Assembly: GCF_002982075.1 (NCBI RefSeq)
Contig: NZ_PUEJ01000010.1
Coordinates: 205,318-269,317 of the forward strand
DNA from: Labrys okinawensis
GTDB lineage: Bacteria > Pseudomonadota > Alphaproteobacteria > Rhizobiales > Labraceae
DNA length: 64,000 bases
Reading direction: 5' to 3'
A program made the position numbers and the translations under genes. Below the pieces are notes generated by a model. It was not told where the DNA came from. It saw nothing but the letters and a program-made list of their open reading frames with translations, and searched no databases. The stretch's first letter is position 1. Every line of letters begins with the position of its first letter. Of the stretch, positions 36,758 to 46,086 are shown one piece after another.

Positions 36758-37582
36758 CTACCACACTATGAAGCCCTGGGCCGGATGCAGGCCGGCATGC
36801 ACGAGCCCGATCAGCAAGGCGGCCAATGCCGCCGCCAGGAAGCCGTCGAGCCTGTCCATGACGCCGCCATGACCCGGGATCAGATGGCTCGCATCCTTGG
36901 CATCAAAACGACGCTTCAAGGCGGATTCAAGGAGATCACCGCCTTGGGAGATCGCCGCCAGTGCCGCGCCTACGGGAACCAACAGGAAGGAACCGCCAAC
37001 CACGCCAGCAGCCAGAGCGGCGAACAGTGTGCCGCCGATGAAACCCGACCAGGTCTTCTTCGGGCTGACCCTCGGCCAGAGCTTGGGCCCTCCCAGAGTG
37101 CGGCCGGTAAAATAGGCCATTACATCCGAGCCCCAGACAATGGCGAACAGCACGAAAATGGCGCGCATGCCATGAGGCTCGTCCAATCTAAGTGCGATAA
37201 CCGGCAGGACCACGCAAGCCGCATAGGGTAGAGCGGCCGCGGCCAGCAAGGGCTGCGGCATCCCGCGAACCCGGGCCAGGCAACCCATCGCCGCCGTCCC
37301 GCCGACAACTGTCAGCAAGGCAGCGCTCCCCTGCCCGCTCAGGACGAGCAGGGTCGATACCGCAAGCAGGCAGACCCCAAGCGCGGCGGCCGGCCCGTCG
37401 CGTCGGCCGGCGGCGATCAGGAACAGCCATTCGCACAAAACGGCGGCGGCGGCGAGAAACCAGAACAATGCGAAAAGGGGACCGCCCCACCAGGCCGTGG
37501 CCAGCGCCAGCCCGGCCATCACCAGGGCCGAAGCGATGCGGATGGAAAGATCGGACCAATTGGCCCTGGACGCATCCGCCAT
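36758..37582 (-). CDS. cdsA: Phosphatidate cytidylyltransferase
   Basis: 274 residues with about eight membrane segments. It makes CDP-diacylglycerol, precursor of all bacterial phospholipids. The family signature is visible near the C-terminus: LESALKRRFDAKDASHLIPG followed by HGGVMDRLDG, matching S-x-x-K-R...K-D...P-G-H-G-G-x-x-D-R. Also SDVMAYFTGRTLGGPKLWP. uppS lies upstream, as usual. Confidence 0.96.
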   Translation of the reverse strand: MADASRANWSDLSIRIASALVMAGLALATAWWGGPLFALFWFLAAAAVLCEWLFLIAAGRRDGPAAALGVCLLAVSTLLVLSGQGSAALLTVVGGTAAMGCLARVRGMPQPLLAAAALPYAACVVLPVIALRLDEPHGMRAIFVLFAIVWGSDVMAYFTGRTLGGPKLWPRVSPKKTWSGFIGGTLFAALAAGVVGGSFLLVPVGAALAAISQGGDLLESALKRRFDAKDASHLIPGHGGVMDRLDGFLAAALAALLIGLVHAGLHPAQGFIVW

Positions 37583-37688
37583 GTCAGAGACCGTGGGCGG
37601 ATGATCCCGCCCCCCGCAACCGGCTGGCCGGTCCTCGGCACAAAACTGCTCTCACATCATCCCCCACATGCACGCCGACAACACGGTC

Positions 37689-38459
37689 CTACCCGGAATT
37701 GGCCTGACGGGGCGGATCGGTCTCGCCGAGCCCACCGAAACGACGATCACGTGCGTGATATTCGGCCAGCGCGGTCTCCAGGGCACGCCGATCGAAATCC
37801 GGCCAGAGCAAGGGAATGAAGACGAACTCGGCATAGGCCGCCTGCCAAAGCAGGAAATTGGAAAGTCTCTGTTCGCCCGAGGTCCGGATTACCAGATCCG
37901 GGTCCGGAATATCATGCGTGTGAAGATTGGCGGCGACGGCTTCGGCCGTGATGTCCTGCGGCTTGAGCGTCCCTTCGGCAACCTTCTGGGCGAGGCGACG
38001 AGCCGCGGCGACGATCTCCTGCCGAGCGCCATAATTGAACGCCACCACGAGTGTCAGCCCGGTATTGGCCGCGGTGAGATTCTCGACCTCACTCAGGAGT
38101 TCGGCAAGCTCGGCGTCGAGCCCTTCCCGCTCGCCGATGATGCGCACCCGCACATTGTTGGCATGCAGGTCCGCCAAGTCGTTGCGCACGAAGCGCTTCA
38201 CCAATCCCATGAGATAGTCGACTTCGGTGCGGGGCCTCGACCAGTTCTCTGAGGAGAAGGAATAGAGCGTGAGATAGCGTATGCCCAGTTCCGCGGCGGC
38301 GCGGACGGTCCGCCTGAGTGCTTCGACGCCCCGGCGATGCCCTTCGAAACGGGGCATCAGGCGCTTGGAAGCCCAGCGACCATTGCCATCCATGATAATG
38401 GCGACATGAGCCGGCGGGGCCGCCACGGTTGCATCGTCGATTTCGTCCCTGCCAAACAT
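37689..38459 (-). CDS. uppS: Isoprenyl transferase (undecaprenyl diphosphate synthase)
   Basis: 256 residues. cis-Prenyltransferase that makes undecaprenyl diphosphate for peptidoglycan and lipopolysaccharide. The catalytic aspartate is in HVAIIMDGNGRWA (D24); further motifs are LTLYSFSSENWSRP, VAFNYGARQEI and IRTSGEQRLSNFLLWQAAYAE. Confidence 0.97.
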   Translation of the reverse strand: MFGRDEIDDATVAAPPAHVAIIMDGNGRWASKRLMPRFEGHRRGVEALRRTVRAAAELGIRYLTLYSFSSENWSRPRTEVDYLMGLVKRFVRNDLADLHANNVRVRIIGEREGLDAELAELLSEVENLTAANTGLTLVVAFNYGARQEIVAAARRLAQKVAEGTLKPQDITAEAVAANLHTHDIPDPDLVIRTSGEQRLSNFLLWQAAYAEFVFIPLLWPDFDRRALETALAEYHARDRRFGGLGETDPPRQANSG

Positions 38460-38592
38460 TGGTGCCTCGAAGCTTCTCCGCCGAACCGGCTGGCACGAAT
38501 TCTATCGAACGATCATCGGATAGACAGTGGATAATTGGTATCGAATTGGGGAAGTAGAATAGTCCTTGCGGATAATCTGCAGCCCTCTTCCG

Positions 38593-39153
38593 TCACACCT
38601 GCATGATTTCCTTCTCCTTGGAGGCGAGCGTCTTATCGATTTCGGCGATCATCGCATCGGTCGCCTTCTGCACCTGGTCGGCCAGACGCTTTTCTTCGTC
38701 CTCGCCGATCGCGCCGTCCTTTTCCGTCTTTTTCAGGATATCCAGGCCGTCTCGACGGACATGCCGCACCGCCACGCGCGCCGATTCTGCGTATTTATGC
38801 GCGACCTTGACCAGTTCCTTGCGGCGATCCTGCGTCATCTCGGGAATACGCAGCCGGATCACCTGTCCTTCGGTCTGGGGATTGAGACCGAGATTGGAGT
38901 TCATGATCGCCTTCTCTACGGCGCCGACCATACCGCGATCCCAGACCTGCACGCTGATCAGGCGCGGCTCCGGAACCGAAATGGTGGCGACCTGGGACAG
39001 CTGCATACTGGCGCCATAGGCATCGACATGCACAGGTTCGAGCAGCGAAGAAGAGGCCCGGCCGGTACGCAACCCGCCCAGTTCGTGTTTCAGCGCGTTC
39101 AGGGCGCCTTCCATGCGGCGCTTGACCTCGGCGATATCGAATGACGCAGTCAT
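38593..39153 (-). CDS. frr: Ribosome recycling factor
   Basis: 186 residues, the standard length. With EF-G it splits post-termination ribosomes. Motifs: LKHELGGLRTGRASSSLLEPVHVDAYG, LGLNPQTEGQVIRLRIPEMTQDRRKELVK and VRHVRRDGLDILKK. Start at ATG 39153; the open frame extends to 39282 through repeat DNA and is not coding. pyrH precedes it. Confidence 0.97.
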   Translation of the reverse strand: MTASFDIAEVKRRMEGALNALKHELGGLRTGRASSSLLEPVHVDAYGASMQLSQVATISVPEPRLISVQVWDRGMVGAVEKAIMNSNLGLNPQTEGQVIRLRIPEMTQDRRKELVKVAHKYAESARVAVRHVRRDGLDILKKTEKDGAIGEDEEKRLADQVQKATDAMIAEIDKTLASKEKEIMQV

Positions 39154-39189
39154 GTTCCTGCCCTCGAATTTCTGTACTGGAAACGGCGA

Positions 39190-39210
39190 AAGCGTTTCTA
39201 GAAAACGCTT
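39190..39210. repeat. GCGTTT/AAACGC palindromic repeat, copy 2
   Basis: AAGCGTTT, five bases, AAACGCTT forms a perfect palindrome in the pyrH-frr gap. A further AACGTTTTCC...AAAAAACGT element follows at about 39227-39258. It shares its core with the copies near 31.7 and 59.6 kb. Confidence 0.6.
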
Positions 39211-39260
39211 CAAAACAAAGAACCAGAACGTTTTCCGATCCAGTTGGATCAAAAAACGTC

Positions 39261-39977
39261 CTATGGAGTGACCAGGGTGCAACGTCCTTCCCCGCGCAGC
39301 ACGGCCGCCAGGGATCCGGGTTGTTGAATCGAAAAAACAATTATCGGCAAGCGTGCCTCGCGGGCAAGCGCAAACGCCGCCGTATCCATGATCTTGAGGT
39401 CCTTGCGGATGACCTCGTCATGGGTGATGTGATCATAGCGGGTCGCAGCCGGGTCTTTCTTGGGATCGGCGGAATAGATGCCATCGACCTGCGTGCCCTT
39501 CATCAGGACATTGCATTCCAGTTCTGCTGCACGCAAGGCGCCGCCGGTATCGGTGGTGAAGAAGGGATTGCCGGTGCCGCCAGCCAGCAGCACGACGCGA
39601 TCCTTGGCGAGGTGCTCCATCGCCTGCTGGCGCGTATAGGTCTCGACCACCGAGGGCATGGCGACGCCCGACATGGCGCGGGCGGACTGGCCGAGCGAGG
39701 CGAGCTGGGCTTCGAGCGCGATGACGTTCATCGCGGTGGCGAGCATGCCCATCGAGTCCGCCGCGGGCCGCGACAAGCCCATGCCTGCGATCTGGGAGCC
39801 GCGGAAGATGTTGCCGCCGCCCACCACCACGGCGACTTCCACGCCAAGCTTGACCGCCTCGATGACATCCTCGGCGATGCGGCGCACCGTGGCCCGGTCG
39901 ATGCCGAAGGCCTCGCCTCCCATCAGGGCCTCGCCGGAAAGCTTCACCAGGACGCGTTTATAGGGAAGTACCGCCAT
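39261..39977 (-). CDS. pyrH: UMP kinase
   Basis: 238 residues, amino acid kinase fold. It phosphorylates UMP to UDP. Motifs: KRVLVKLSGEALMG, VAVVVGGGNIFRG, ATAMNVIALEAQL, GGTGNPFFTTDT and KIMDTAAFALA. ATG 39977 chosen; the frame extends 33 bases upstream. Confidence 0.97.
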   Translation of the reverse strand: MAVLPYKRVLVKLSGEALMGGEAFGIDRATVRRIAEDVIEAVKLGVEVAVVVGGGNIFRGSQIAGMGLSRPAADSMGMLATAMNVIALEAQLASLGQSARAMSGVAMPSVVETYTRQQAMEHLAKDRVVLLAGGTGNPFFTTDTGGALRAAELECNVLMKGTQVDGIYSADPKKDPAATRYDHITHDEVIRKDLKIMDTAAFALAREARLPIIVFSIQQPGSLAAVLRGEGRCTLVTP

Positions 39978-40006
39978 GATTGCTCTCCGATTCGCTGGCC
40001 ACTTAT

Positions 40007-40035
40007 ACAACAGGCGGCCCTAAGCCGCCTGTTGT
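40007..40035 (-). terminator. Hairpin between tsf and pyrH
   Basis: ACAACAGGCGGC, five-base loop, GCCGCCTGTTGT: a perfect 12-base stem. On the minus strand it follows tsf, but the sequence after it (ATAAG) is not a T-run, so it may attenuate, or process, the rpsB-tsf-pyrH message rather than end it. Confidence 0.6.
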
Positions 40036-40094
40036 CGATCTCGATCATCCACATGGCCGAAATACGGCCAGCGGCAACTCCTGGAACAGGAGCC

Positions 40095-41024
40095 TCAGGC
40101 GGCGTGGCCCGCCTGAGCGGCAACCTCGGCCGCAAAGTCGCTTTCCTGCTTCTCGATGCCCTCGCCCAGAGCGTAGCGGATGAAGCCAGCCACCTTGATC
40201 GGGCCGCCAGCCGCCCCTTCGCTCTCCTTGATGGCCTGGCCGACCGACTTGGAGGGATCGAAGATGAAGGGCTGCTCCAGCAGGGTCACTTCCTTGAAGT
40301 AGGTCTTGATGCCGCTCTCGACGATCTTGGCGATCGCAGCTTCCGGCTTGCCCTGCTCGCGATATTTCTCGGCGAGAATGGTCTTCTCACGCTCGACGGT
40401 CGCGGCATCGACACCGGCGGCATCGACGGCAACGGGATTCGAGGAAGCGACATGCATGGCGATCTGACGACCGAGCTCAGCCAGCTTCTCGGCATTGCCG
40501 GCGGATTCGAGCGCAACGATCACGCCGATGCGGCCCTTGTTGGCGACGACCGGGTTGTGAACATAGGTCGCCAGTGCGCCCTGCCCGACCGAGACGATCT
40601 TGGCGCGGCGCAGCGACATGTTTTCGCCGATCTTGGCGACCGTCGCGGAGATCTTCTCCTCGACCGTGCCGCCACCCGGGAAGGCAGCCGCCTTCAGGGC
40701 CTCGACATCCTCGCCGGTGTTCAGGGCGACTTCGGCAATGCCGGAGACCAGATCCTGGAACTCGGGGTTGCGGGCCACGAAGTCCGTCTCGGAATTGACC
40801 TCGACGGCGACGCCCTTGTTGCCTTCGACCAGCAGGGCGACGAGCCCTTCGGCGGCGACACGACCGGCCTTCTTGGCGGCCTTTGATAGGCCCTTCTTGC
40901 GCAGCCAGTCAACAGCGGCTTCCAGATCGCCGGCGGTCTCGGTGAGCGCTGCCTTGCAATCCATCATGCCCGCGCCGGTCTGTTCGCGCAGCTCTTTCAC
41001 CATGGCGGCGGTAATGTTCGACAT
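40095..41024 (-). CDS. tsf: Elongation factor Ts
   Basis: 309 residues. Nucleotide exchange factor for EF-Tu. N-terminal UBA-like domain (VKELREQTGAGMMDCKAAL), then the exchange motif EVNSETDFVARNPEF with the conserved TDFVARN. It follows rpsB, the universal bacterial order. Confidence 0.97.
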   Translation of the reverse strand: MSNITAAMVKELREQTGAGMMDCKAALTETAGDLEAAVDWLRKKGLSKAAKKAGRVAAEGLVALLVEGNKGVAVEVNSETDFVARNPEFQDLVSGIAEVALNTGEDVEALKAAAFPGGGTVEEKISATVAKIGENMSLRRAKIVSVGQGALATYVHNPVVANKGRIGVIVALESAGNAEKLAELGRQIAMHVASSNPVAVDAAGVDAATVEREKTILAEKYREQGKPEAAIAKIVESGIKTYFKEVTLLEQPFIFDPSKSVGQAIKESEGAAGGPIKVAGFIRYALGEGIEKQESDFAAEVAAQAGHAA

Positions 41025-41145
41025 CGCAGGATACCTCTTTGGGAAACCGGAACAGGTCCGGTGATGGGAAGCGGCCCGGCGCTTACCACTCCAACATCAC
41101 AATTGGAAGGCAAGCTACCGGGCCGTATTCAGGGATAGATAGGGA

Positions 41146-41166
41146 GCCTGCAACGAAATTGCAGGC
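41146..41166 (-). terminator. Hairpin after rpsB
   Basis: GCCTGCAA, loop, TTGCAGGC: a perfect 8-base stem just after the rpsB stop on the minus strand, with no T-run. Probably a partial terminator or mRNA stability element between rpsB and tsf. Confidence 0.5.
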
Positions 41167-41176
41167 CTTGGATGTA

Positions 41177-42187
41177 TCAGGCGCCGGCAACCAGATTGCG
41201 GGCCAGTTCCACCCAGCCGTCGCGATCGATACGGCCGTTGAGCTTGAGCTCGGCATCGACCTTGGCAACGTCTTCCGGGGTCATGGCAGCAACCTGCCAA
41301 TAATGCCAGATGCCACCCTCGTTGAGCTTCTTCTCGAGCTGCGGGCCGACGCCGGTCAGCTTGGTCAGGTCGTCGGGAGCGCCGCGCGGAGCAGCCAGGA
41401 GCTCGAAGAACTCGCCCGAAGCAGCCTCTTCCGAAGCCGGCAGTTCTTCGACCAGCGGAGCCTCCTCGGCACCGATGTCGATACCCAGCTCGCCATGTGC
41501 GCGGGAGATACCGTCAAGAGCGGCGCGGGCAACCAGATCGCAATAGAGCGACAGGGCGCGGCCGGCATCGTCATTGGCCGGAATCGGGAAGGTGATGCCA
41601 TCCGGATCGGAATTCGAATCGAGAACGGCGGCCACCGGGATGTTGAGCCGGCGGGCTTCCTTGATCGCGATGTCTTCCTTGTTGGTATCGATGATGAAGA
41701 TCAGGTCGGGGGTGCCGCCCATATCCTTGATACCGCCGAGGGCGCGCTCGAGCTTGTCGCGCTCGCGGGTAAGGTCGAGACGCTCCTTCTTGGTGTAGCC
41801 CTGCTGGGCGCCACCGGAAAGCAGCTCGTCGAGCTTGCGCAGGCGCTGGATCGAGTTGGAGATGGTCTTCCAGTTGGTCAGCGTGCCGCCGAGCCAACGC
41901 GAATTGACATAGTACTGGGCCGAACGGCGGGCCGCATCGGCAACCGCGTCCTGGGCCTGGCGCTTGGTGCCGACGAACAGCACGCGGCCGCCACGGGCAA
42001 CCGTGTCCGACACCGCCTGCAGGGCGCGATGGAGAGCGGGAACCGTCTGGGCGAGGTCGATGATGTGGATGCCGTTACGCACGCCGAAGAGATAAGGCCC
42101 CATCTTGGGGTTCCAGCGGTGCGACTGATGGCCGAAATGGGCTCCAGCCTCGAGCAGCTGGCGCATGGAAAAATCTGGCAGTGCCAT
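41177..42187 (-). CDS. rpsB: Small ribosomal subunit protein uS2 with C-terminal helix-hairpin-helix extension
   Basis: 336 residues, against about 241 in E. coli. Residues 1-230 are ordinary uS2 (MRQLLEAGAHFGHQ, WNPKMGPYLFGVRNGIHIIDL, GGTLTNWKTI, DTNKEDIAIKEA). An acidic linker follows (EEAPLVEELPASEEA), then about 65 residues with a helix-hairpin-helix pattern (DDLTKLTGVGPQLEKKLNEG). Extensions of this kind occur in several Hyphomicrobiales and are also found on other proteins; the function is unknown to me. ATG 42187 is chosen; the frame starts at 42226. Confidence 0.96.
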   Translation of the reverse strand: MALPDFSMRQLLEAGAHFGHQSHRWNPKMGPYLFGVRNGIHIIDLAQTVPALHRALQAVSDTVARGGRVLFVGTKRQAQDAVADAARRSAQYYVNSRWLGGTLTNWKTISNSIQRLRKLDELLSGGAQQGYTKKERLDLTRERDKLERALGGIKDMGGTPDLIFIIDTNKEDIAIKEARRLNIPVAAVLDSNSDPDGITFPIPANDDAGRALSLYCDLVARAALDGISRAHGELGIDIGAEEAPLVEELPASEEAASGEFFELLAAPRGAPDDLTKLTGVGPQLEKKLNEGGIWHYWQVAAMTPEDVAKVDAELKLNGRIDRDGWVELARNLVAGA

Positions 42188-42318
42188 AGAGTTGTAACTC
42201 CGGTTTGATAAGGCCTCCGCGGACATCTACCGTGCCTGCCTTGCCGCGCCATTGCGGACAAAACAAAACACGGCACCGGAGCGGCAGGGCCGCTTCGTCC
42301 GCGTGTGGAATGGCGCGC

Positions 42319-42347
42319 TCTATAAGGGGGCGCGGGCGATTAGGCAA
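42319..42347 (-). promoter_or_regulatory. Probable rpsB promoter
   Basis: On the minus strand TTGCCT (42347-42342), 17-base spacer, TATAGA (42324-42319). Both elements are good, and the start would lie about 125 bases before rpsB, leaving room for a leader. Confidence 0.6.
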
Positions 42348-42373
42348 GCCCCGAGGCGGGAAGAATTCGAAAT

Positions 42374-42455
42374 GGAGGATCGGTCTCCGGCTCGGCTCCC
42401 TTCTTCCGCGGTGAGCGTGACGCTTCCAGGAGGTCGATCCGGAGACCGGCCCTCC
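42374..42455 (-). terminator. Long inverted repeat between dnaE and rpsB
   Basis: GGAGG-N2-CGGTCTCCGG (42374-42390) is complementary to CCGGAGACCG-N2-CCTCC (42439-42455), giving a 15-pair interrupted stem around a 48-base loop. It begins eight bases after the dnaE stop. It has no T-run and may be the 3' structure of the dnaE mRNA. Confidence 0.45.
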
Positions 42456-42462
42456 ACGCGGC

Positions 42463-45400
42463 CTACATCTGCGTAACGGTCGCCACGCCCGGAATCGCCT
42501 TGATCGCGCCGGCAATCTGTGGCGTCACCAGGAACTTGCCGGGCAGTTTCAACTCGACCTCACGCATGCCGCCTTCAAGCTGCAGAATCAGGAAGACCTC
42601 TCCCTCTCCGCGCTGGCCCAGCCGCTTGGCGACGGATTCGAGCGCCTGCTCGCCTTGCAGGAAGACCTTGATGCCGCGTTGGGTCTTGGCGGTGGCGTTA
42701 TCGAGTTTTTCCGCCGTCACGATACGGATGCGGACATCGTCGCCTTCATGAGCCGCCTGCACGCCGAGCAGCACGGCCGTGCCCGGCTCGAGCAGGTCAC
42801 GATATTGCGCCAGGCCTTCCGAGAACAGCACGGCCTCGAACTGCCCCGAGGCATCGGAAAGCATGATCACGCCCATCTTGGAACCGGTTCGGGTCTTGCG
42901 CTCGGAGCGTGACAGCACCGTCGCCGCCAGGCGCCCCGCCGTGGCTCCCTGCTTCACCTTCTGGGTGAACTGCGCCCAGGAAGGCACCTGCAGGCGCTCT
43001 AGGGCGGTGGCATAGGCATCCAGAGGATGGCCCGAAAGGAAAAAACCGATCGCGTCGAATTCGCGCTGCAGACGGTCGGCGGGTTCCCAGGGCTCGACGA
43101 CCGTCCCCTTGAGCGGTTCCGGGGTCGACGCGGAACCGAACATATCGGCCTGTCCGTCGCTCTTTTCGGCGTGGGAGCGCTGCGCCTGCGCCATGATGGC
43201 ATCGATGGAGGCGGTGACGCGTGCCCGGTCACGGTCGAATTCGTCGAAGGCCCCAGCCGCCGCCAGGTTTTCGAGAATGCGCTTGTTGATGGCCTTGGGA
43301 TCGATGCGCCGGGCGAAATCGCCGAGATCGAAGAAGGGCTGGTCTCCGCGGATCTCGATCAGGCGCTCCATCGCCGCCAGACCGACGCCCTTGACCGCGC
43401 CGAGCGCATAGCGGATCGCGCCGTCATGGACCTCGAAGTCCGGTCCCGAACGGTTGATGGAGGGAGGCTCGACCTTGATGCCGAGCCGCCGCGCCTCCAG
43501 ACGGAATTCGGCGAGCTTGTCGGTGTTCGACATATCCAGCGACATCGAGGCCGCCATGAACTCGACCGGATAATTGGCCTTGAGATAGGCGGTCTGGTAG
43601 GAAACCAGCGCGTAGGCGGCCGCATGGCTCTTGTTGAAGCCGTAATCGGCGAATTTGGCTAGGTAATCGAAAATCTCGTCGGCCTTGGCCTTCTGAATGC
43701 CCCGCTCGACGGCTCCCTCCACGAAACGCACGCGTTGGGCGTCCATCTCCGCCTTGATCTTCTTGCCCATGGCGCGGCGCAGCATATCGGCCTCGCCCAG
43801 CGTATAGCCGGAGAGGATCTGTGCGATCTGCATCACCTGTTCCTGGTAGATGATGACGCCATAGGTCTCTTCCAGGGCCGGCTTGAGCTGGTCGAGCATG
43901 TAGTCCGGCTCTTCCAGCCCCTTCTTGCGCGCGTTGTAGACGGGGATGTTGGCCATCGGGCCCGGGCGGTAAAGCGCCACCAGCGCGATGATGTCCTCGA
44001 AACGGTCGGCGTTCATGTCGAGCAACGCCTTGCGCATGCCCGCACTTTCCACCTGGAACACACCAACCGTCTCGCCACGGCCGAGCATCTCATAGCTCTT
44101 CTTGTCGTCGAGCGGCAGGGCGGCAAGATCGAGCGTGATGCCGCGCTGCTTGAGGAACATCAAAGCGCGCTCAAGCACGGTGAGTGTCTTGAGACCGAGG
44201 AAGTCGAACTTCACCAGCCCCGCCTGCTCTACCCATTTCATGTTGAACTGGGTCGCCGGCATCGGCATCGAGGTCTTGGGATCGTGATAGAGCGGCACCA
44301 GCTCCACCAGCGGACGATCCCCGATCACCACGCCGGCGGCGTGGGTCGAGGCGTGGCGATAGAGCCCTTCCAGCTTCTGGGCAATGCTGAGCAAACGCTC
44401 GACGGTCGGATCGTCCTTGGCCGATTCGCGCAGCTTCGGTTCATCCTCGATCGCCTTGGCCAGAGTGACCGGATTGGCCGGGTTCTGCGGCACCAGCTTG
44501 CACAGCTTGTCGACCTGGCCATATCCCATCTCCAGCGTGCGCCCGACGTCGCGTAGCACGCCGCGCGCCTGCAAGGAGCCGAAGGTGATGATCTGGGCGA
44601 CGCGATCCTCGCCGTATTTCTCCTGCACATAGCGGATGACCTCGTCGCGCCGCTCCTGGCAGAAATCGATGTCGAAGTCCGGCATCGAGATACGTTCGGG
44701 ATTGAGGAAGCGCTCGAACAGCAGGCTGAAGCGCAGCGGATCGAGATCGGTGATGGTGAGGGCATAGGCCACCAGCGAACCCGCGCCGGATCCGCGCCCC
44801 GGCCCGACCGGGATCCCCTTTGCCTTGGCGTGCTTGATGAAGTCCGACACGATCAGGAAGTAGCCGGGGAACTTCATGCGCTCGATGATCGAAAGCTCGA
44901 ATTCGAGCCGTTTGGCGTAGCTGTCTTCGCTATGGCCGGGAGCCGGCCCATGCGCGGCAAGCCTGGCCCTGAGGCCTTCTTCGGCTTGGCGGCGCAATTC
45001 GACGGCCTCGTCGACGGGCGCGCCCGTTTCGTCGAGGCCCGTGGAAAAGCGCGGCAAGATCGGCTTCCGCGTGCGCACGCGGAAGGCACAGCGTCTGGCG
45101 ATCTCAACTGTATTCTCAATGGCTTCTGGAATATCCTTGAACAAGGATATCATTTCCGCCCGGCTCTTGAAGTAATGGTTCGGCGTCATTCGCCGCCGGT
45201 CCGTATCGGCGAGAATGCGGCCTTCGGCGATGGCGAGCAGCGCATCATGCGGTTCGCTGTCGGCACGCGCGGCGAAATAGACTTCATTGGTCGCCACCAG
45301 CGGCACGTCGGCGGCGTAGGCAAGCTCCAGAAGCGGCGCTTCGACCTGCTGCTCCTCTGCGCTGTCGTGGCGCTGTACCTCGACATAGAGACGATCGGCG

Positions 45401-45930
45401 AACATCGCCTGCAAGCGCTGCAGCCGGGTACGCGCAAGGTCGTCGAGCCCCTCGCGCAAGGCCATGTCCAACGGACCGGCGGGACCGCCGGTCAGCGCGA
45501 TCAACCCCTCCTGGAACTCGGCCAGGCGCCCGATCGAGACATGGGCCTCCTCGCCGCTGGCAGGGTCCATGTAGCAATGGGAGGACAAGGCCATCAGATG
45601 GCGGTAGCCCACTTCGCTCTGGGCCAGCAGGATCATGCGCGGCAAACGCCGCTGATGCAGGGGCCGGCGATCTGAAGCATCCTCGCGGTCGGCAAAATTG
45701 AGCGCCAGCGAGATGCCCATGATAGGCTGGATGCCGCTGCCCGCGAGCTTTTCGGAAAACTCCAGAGCCCCGAACAGATTGTTGGTATCCGTCAACGCAA
45801 GGGCCGGCATGCCGTCGGCCTTGGCGAGATCGGCGAGCTTGGGGACCTTCATAGCCCCCTCGAGCAGGGAATAAGCCGAGCGGACGTTCAAATGCACGAA
45901 GCCCGGACCGTTCACCTTACTCTCCGCCAT
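42463..45930 (-). CDS. dnaE: DNA polymerase III alpha subunit
   Basis: 1155 residues, the DnaE1 replicative polymerase length. N-terminal PHP domain (about 1-280), polymerase core with the catalytic aspartates in ISMPDFDIDFCQERRDEV (about 410-430) and VGPGRGSGAGSLVAYAL, the ARGVLRDVGR and RHASTHAAGVVI segments, then helix-hairpin-helix and OB domains near the C-terminus. The PHP entry motif reads HLNVRSAYSLLEG: a metal-binding histidine of the usual HxH pattern is replaced by arginine, so the PHP exonuclease is probably inactive. A CGGAGGTG site precedes the ATG. An SOS-boxed peptide gene lies upstream. Confidence 0.97.
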   Translation of the reverse strand: MAESKVNGPGFVHLNVRSAYSLLEGAMKVPKLADLAKADGMPALALTDTNNLFGALEFSEKLAGSGIQPIMGISLALNFADREDASDRRPLHQRRLPRMILLAQSEVGYRHLMALSSHCYMDPASGEEAHVSIGRLAEFQEGLIALTGGPAGPLDMALREGLDDLARTRLQRLQAMFADRLYVEVQRHDSAEEQQVEAPLLELAYAADVPLVATNEVYFAARADSEPHDALLAIAEGRILADTDRRRMTPNHYFKSRAEMISLFKDIPEAIENTVEIARRCAFRVRTRKPILPRFSTGLDETGAPVDEAVELRRQAEEGLRARLAAHGPAPGHSEDSYAKRLEFELSIIERMKFPGYFLIVSDFIKHAKAKGIPVGPGRGSGAGSLVAYALTITDLDPLRFSLLFERFLNPERISMPDFDIDFCQERRDEVIRYVQEKYGEDRVAQIITFGSLQARGVLRDVGRTLEMGYGQVDKLCKLVPQNPANPVTLAKAIEDEPKLRESAKDDPTVERLLSIAQKLEGLYRHASTHAAGVVIGDRPLVELVPLYHDPKTSMPMPATQFNMKWVEQAGLVKFDFLGLKTLTVLERALMFLKQRGITLDLAALPLDDKKSYEMLGRGETVGVFQVESAGMRKALLDMNADRFEDIIALVALYRPGPMANIPVYNARKKGLEEPDYMLDQLKPALEETYGVIIYQEQVMQIAQILSGYTLGEADMLRRAMGKKIKAEMDAQRVRFVEGAVERGIQKAKADEIFDYLAKFADYGFNKSHAAAYALVSYQTAYLKANYPVEFMAASMSLDMSNTDKLAEFRLEARRLGIKVEPPSINRSGPDFEVHDGAIRYALGAVKGVGLAAMERLIEIRGDQPFFDLGDFARRIDPKAINKRILENLAAAGAFDEFDRDRARVTASIDAIMAQAQRSHAEKSDGQADMFGSASTPEPLKGTVVEPWEPADRLQREFDAIGFFLSGHPLDAYATALERLQVPSWAQFTQKVKQGATAGRLAATVLSRSERKTRTGSKMGVIMLSDASGQFEAVLFSEGLAQYRDLLEPGTAVLLGVQAAHEGDDVRIRIVTAEKLDNATAKTQRGIKVFLQGEQALESVAKRLGQRGEGEVFLILQLEGGMREVELKLPGKFLVTPQIAGAIKAIPGVATVTQM

Positions 45931-46086
45931 GACACCTCCGCTCTGCGCTGGCGGGCGGCGCGACTCGCCACCTGCCCTTCTCCATGGTCTATGGCAATCC
46001 GGCCGGCCGCCAAAGCTGACTCTGCGCCCGGACCGCCGATGGCCACACCAGCGTCACATCCCGGCCATCTCCCCTTGTTGAGAGCC

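Noticed and set aside
39141..40886. 581-codon plus-strand open frame
   Set aside because: Antisense to pyrH and tsf.
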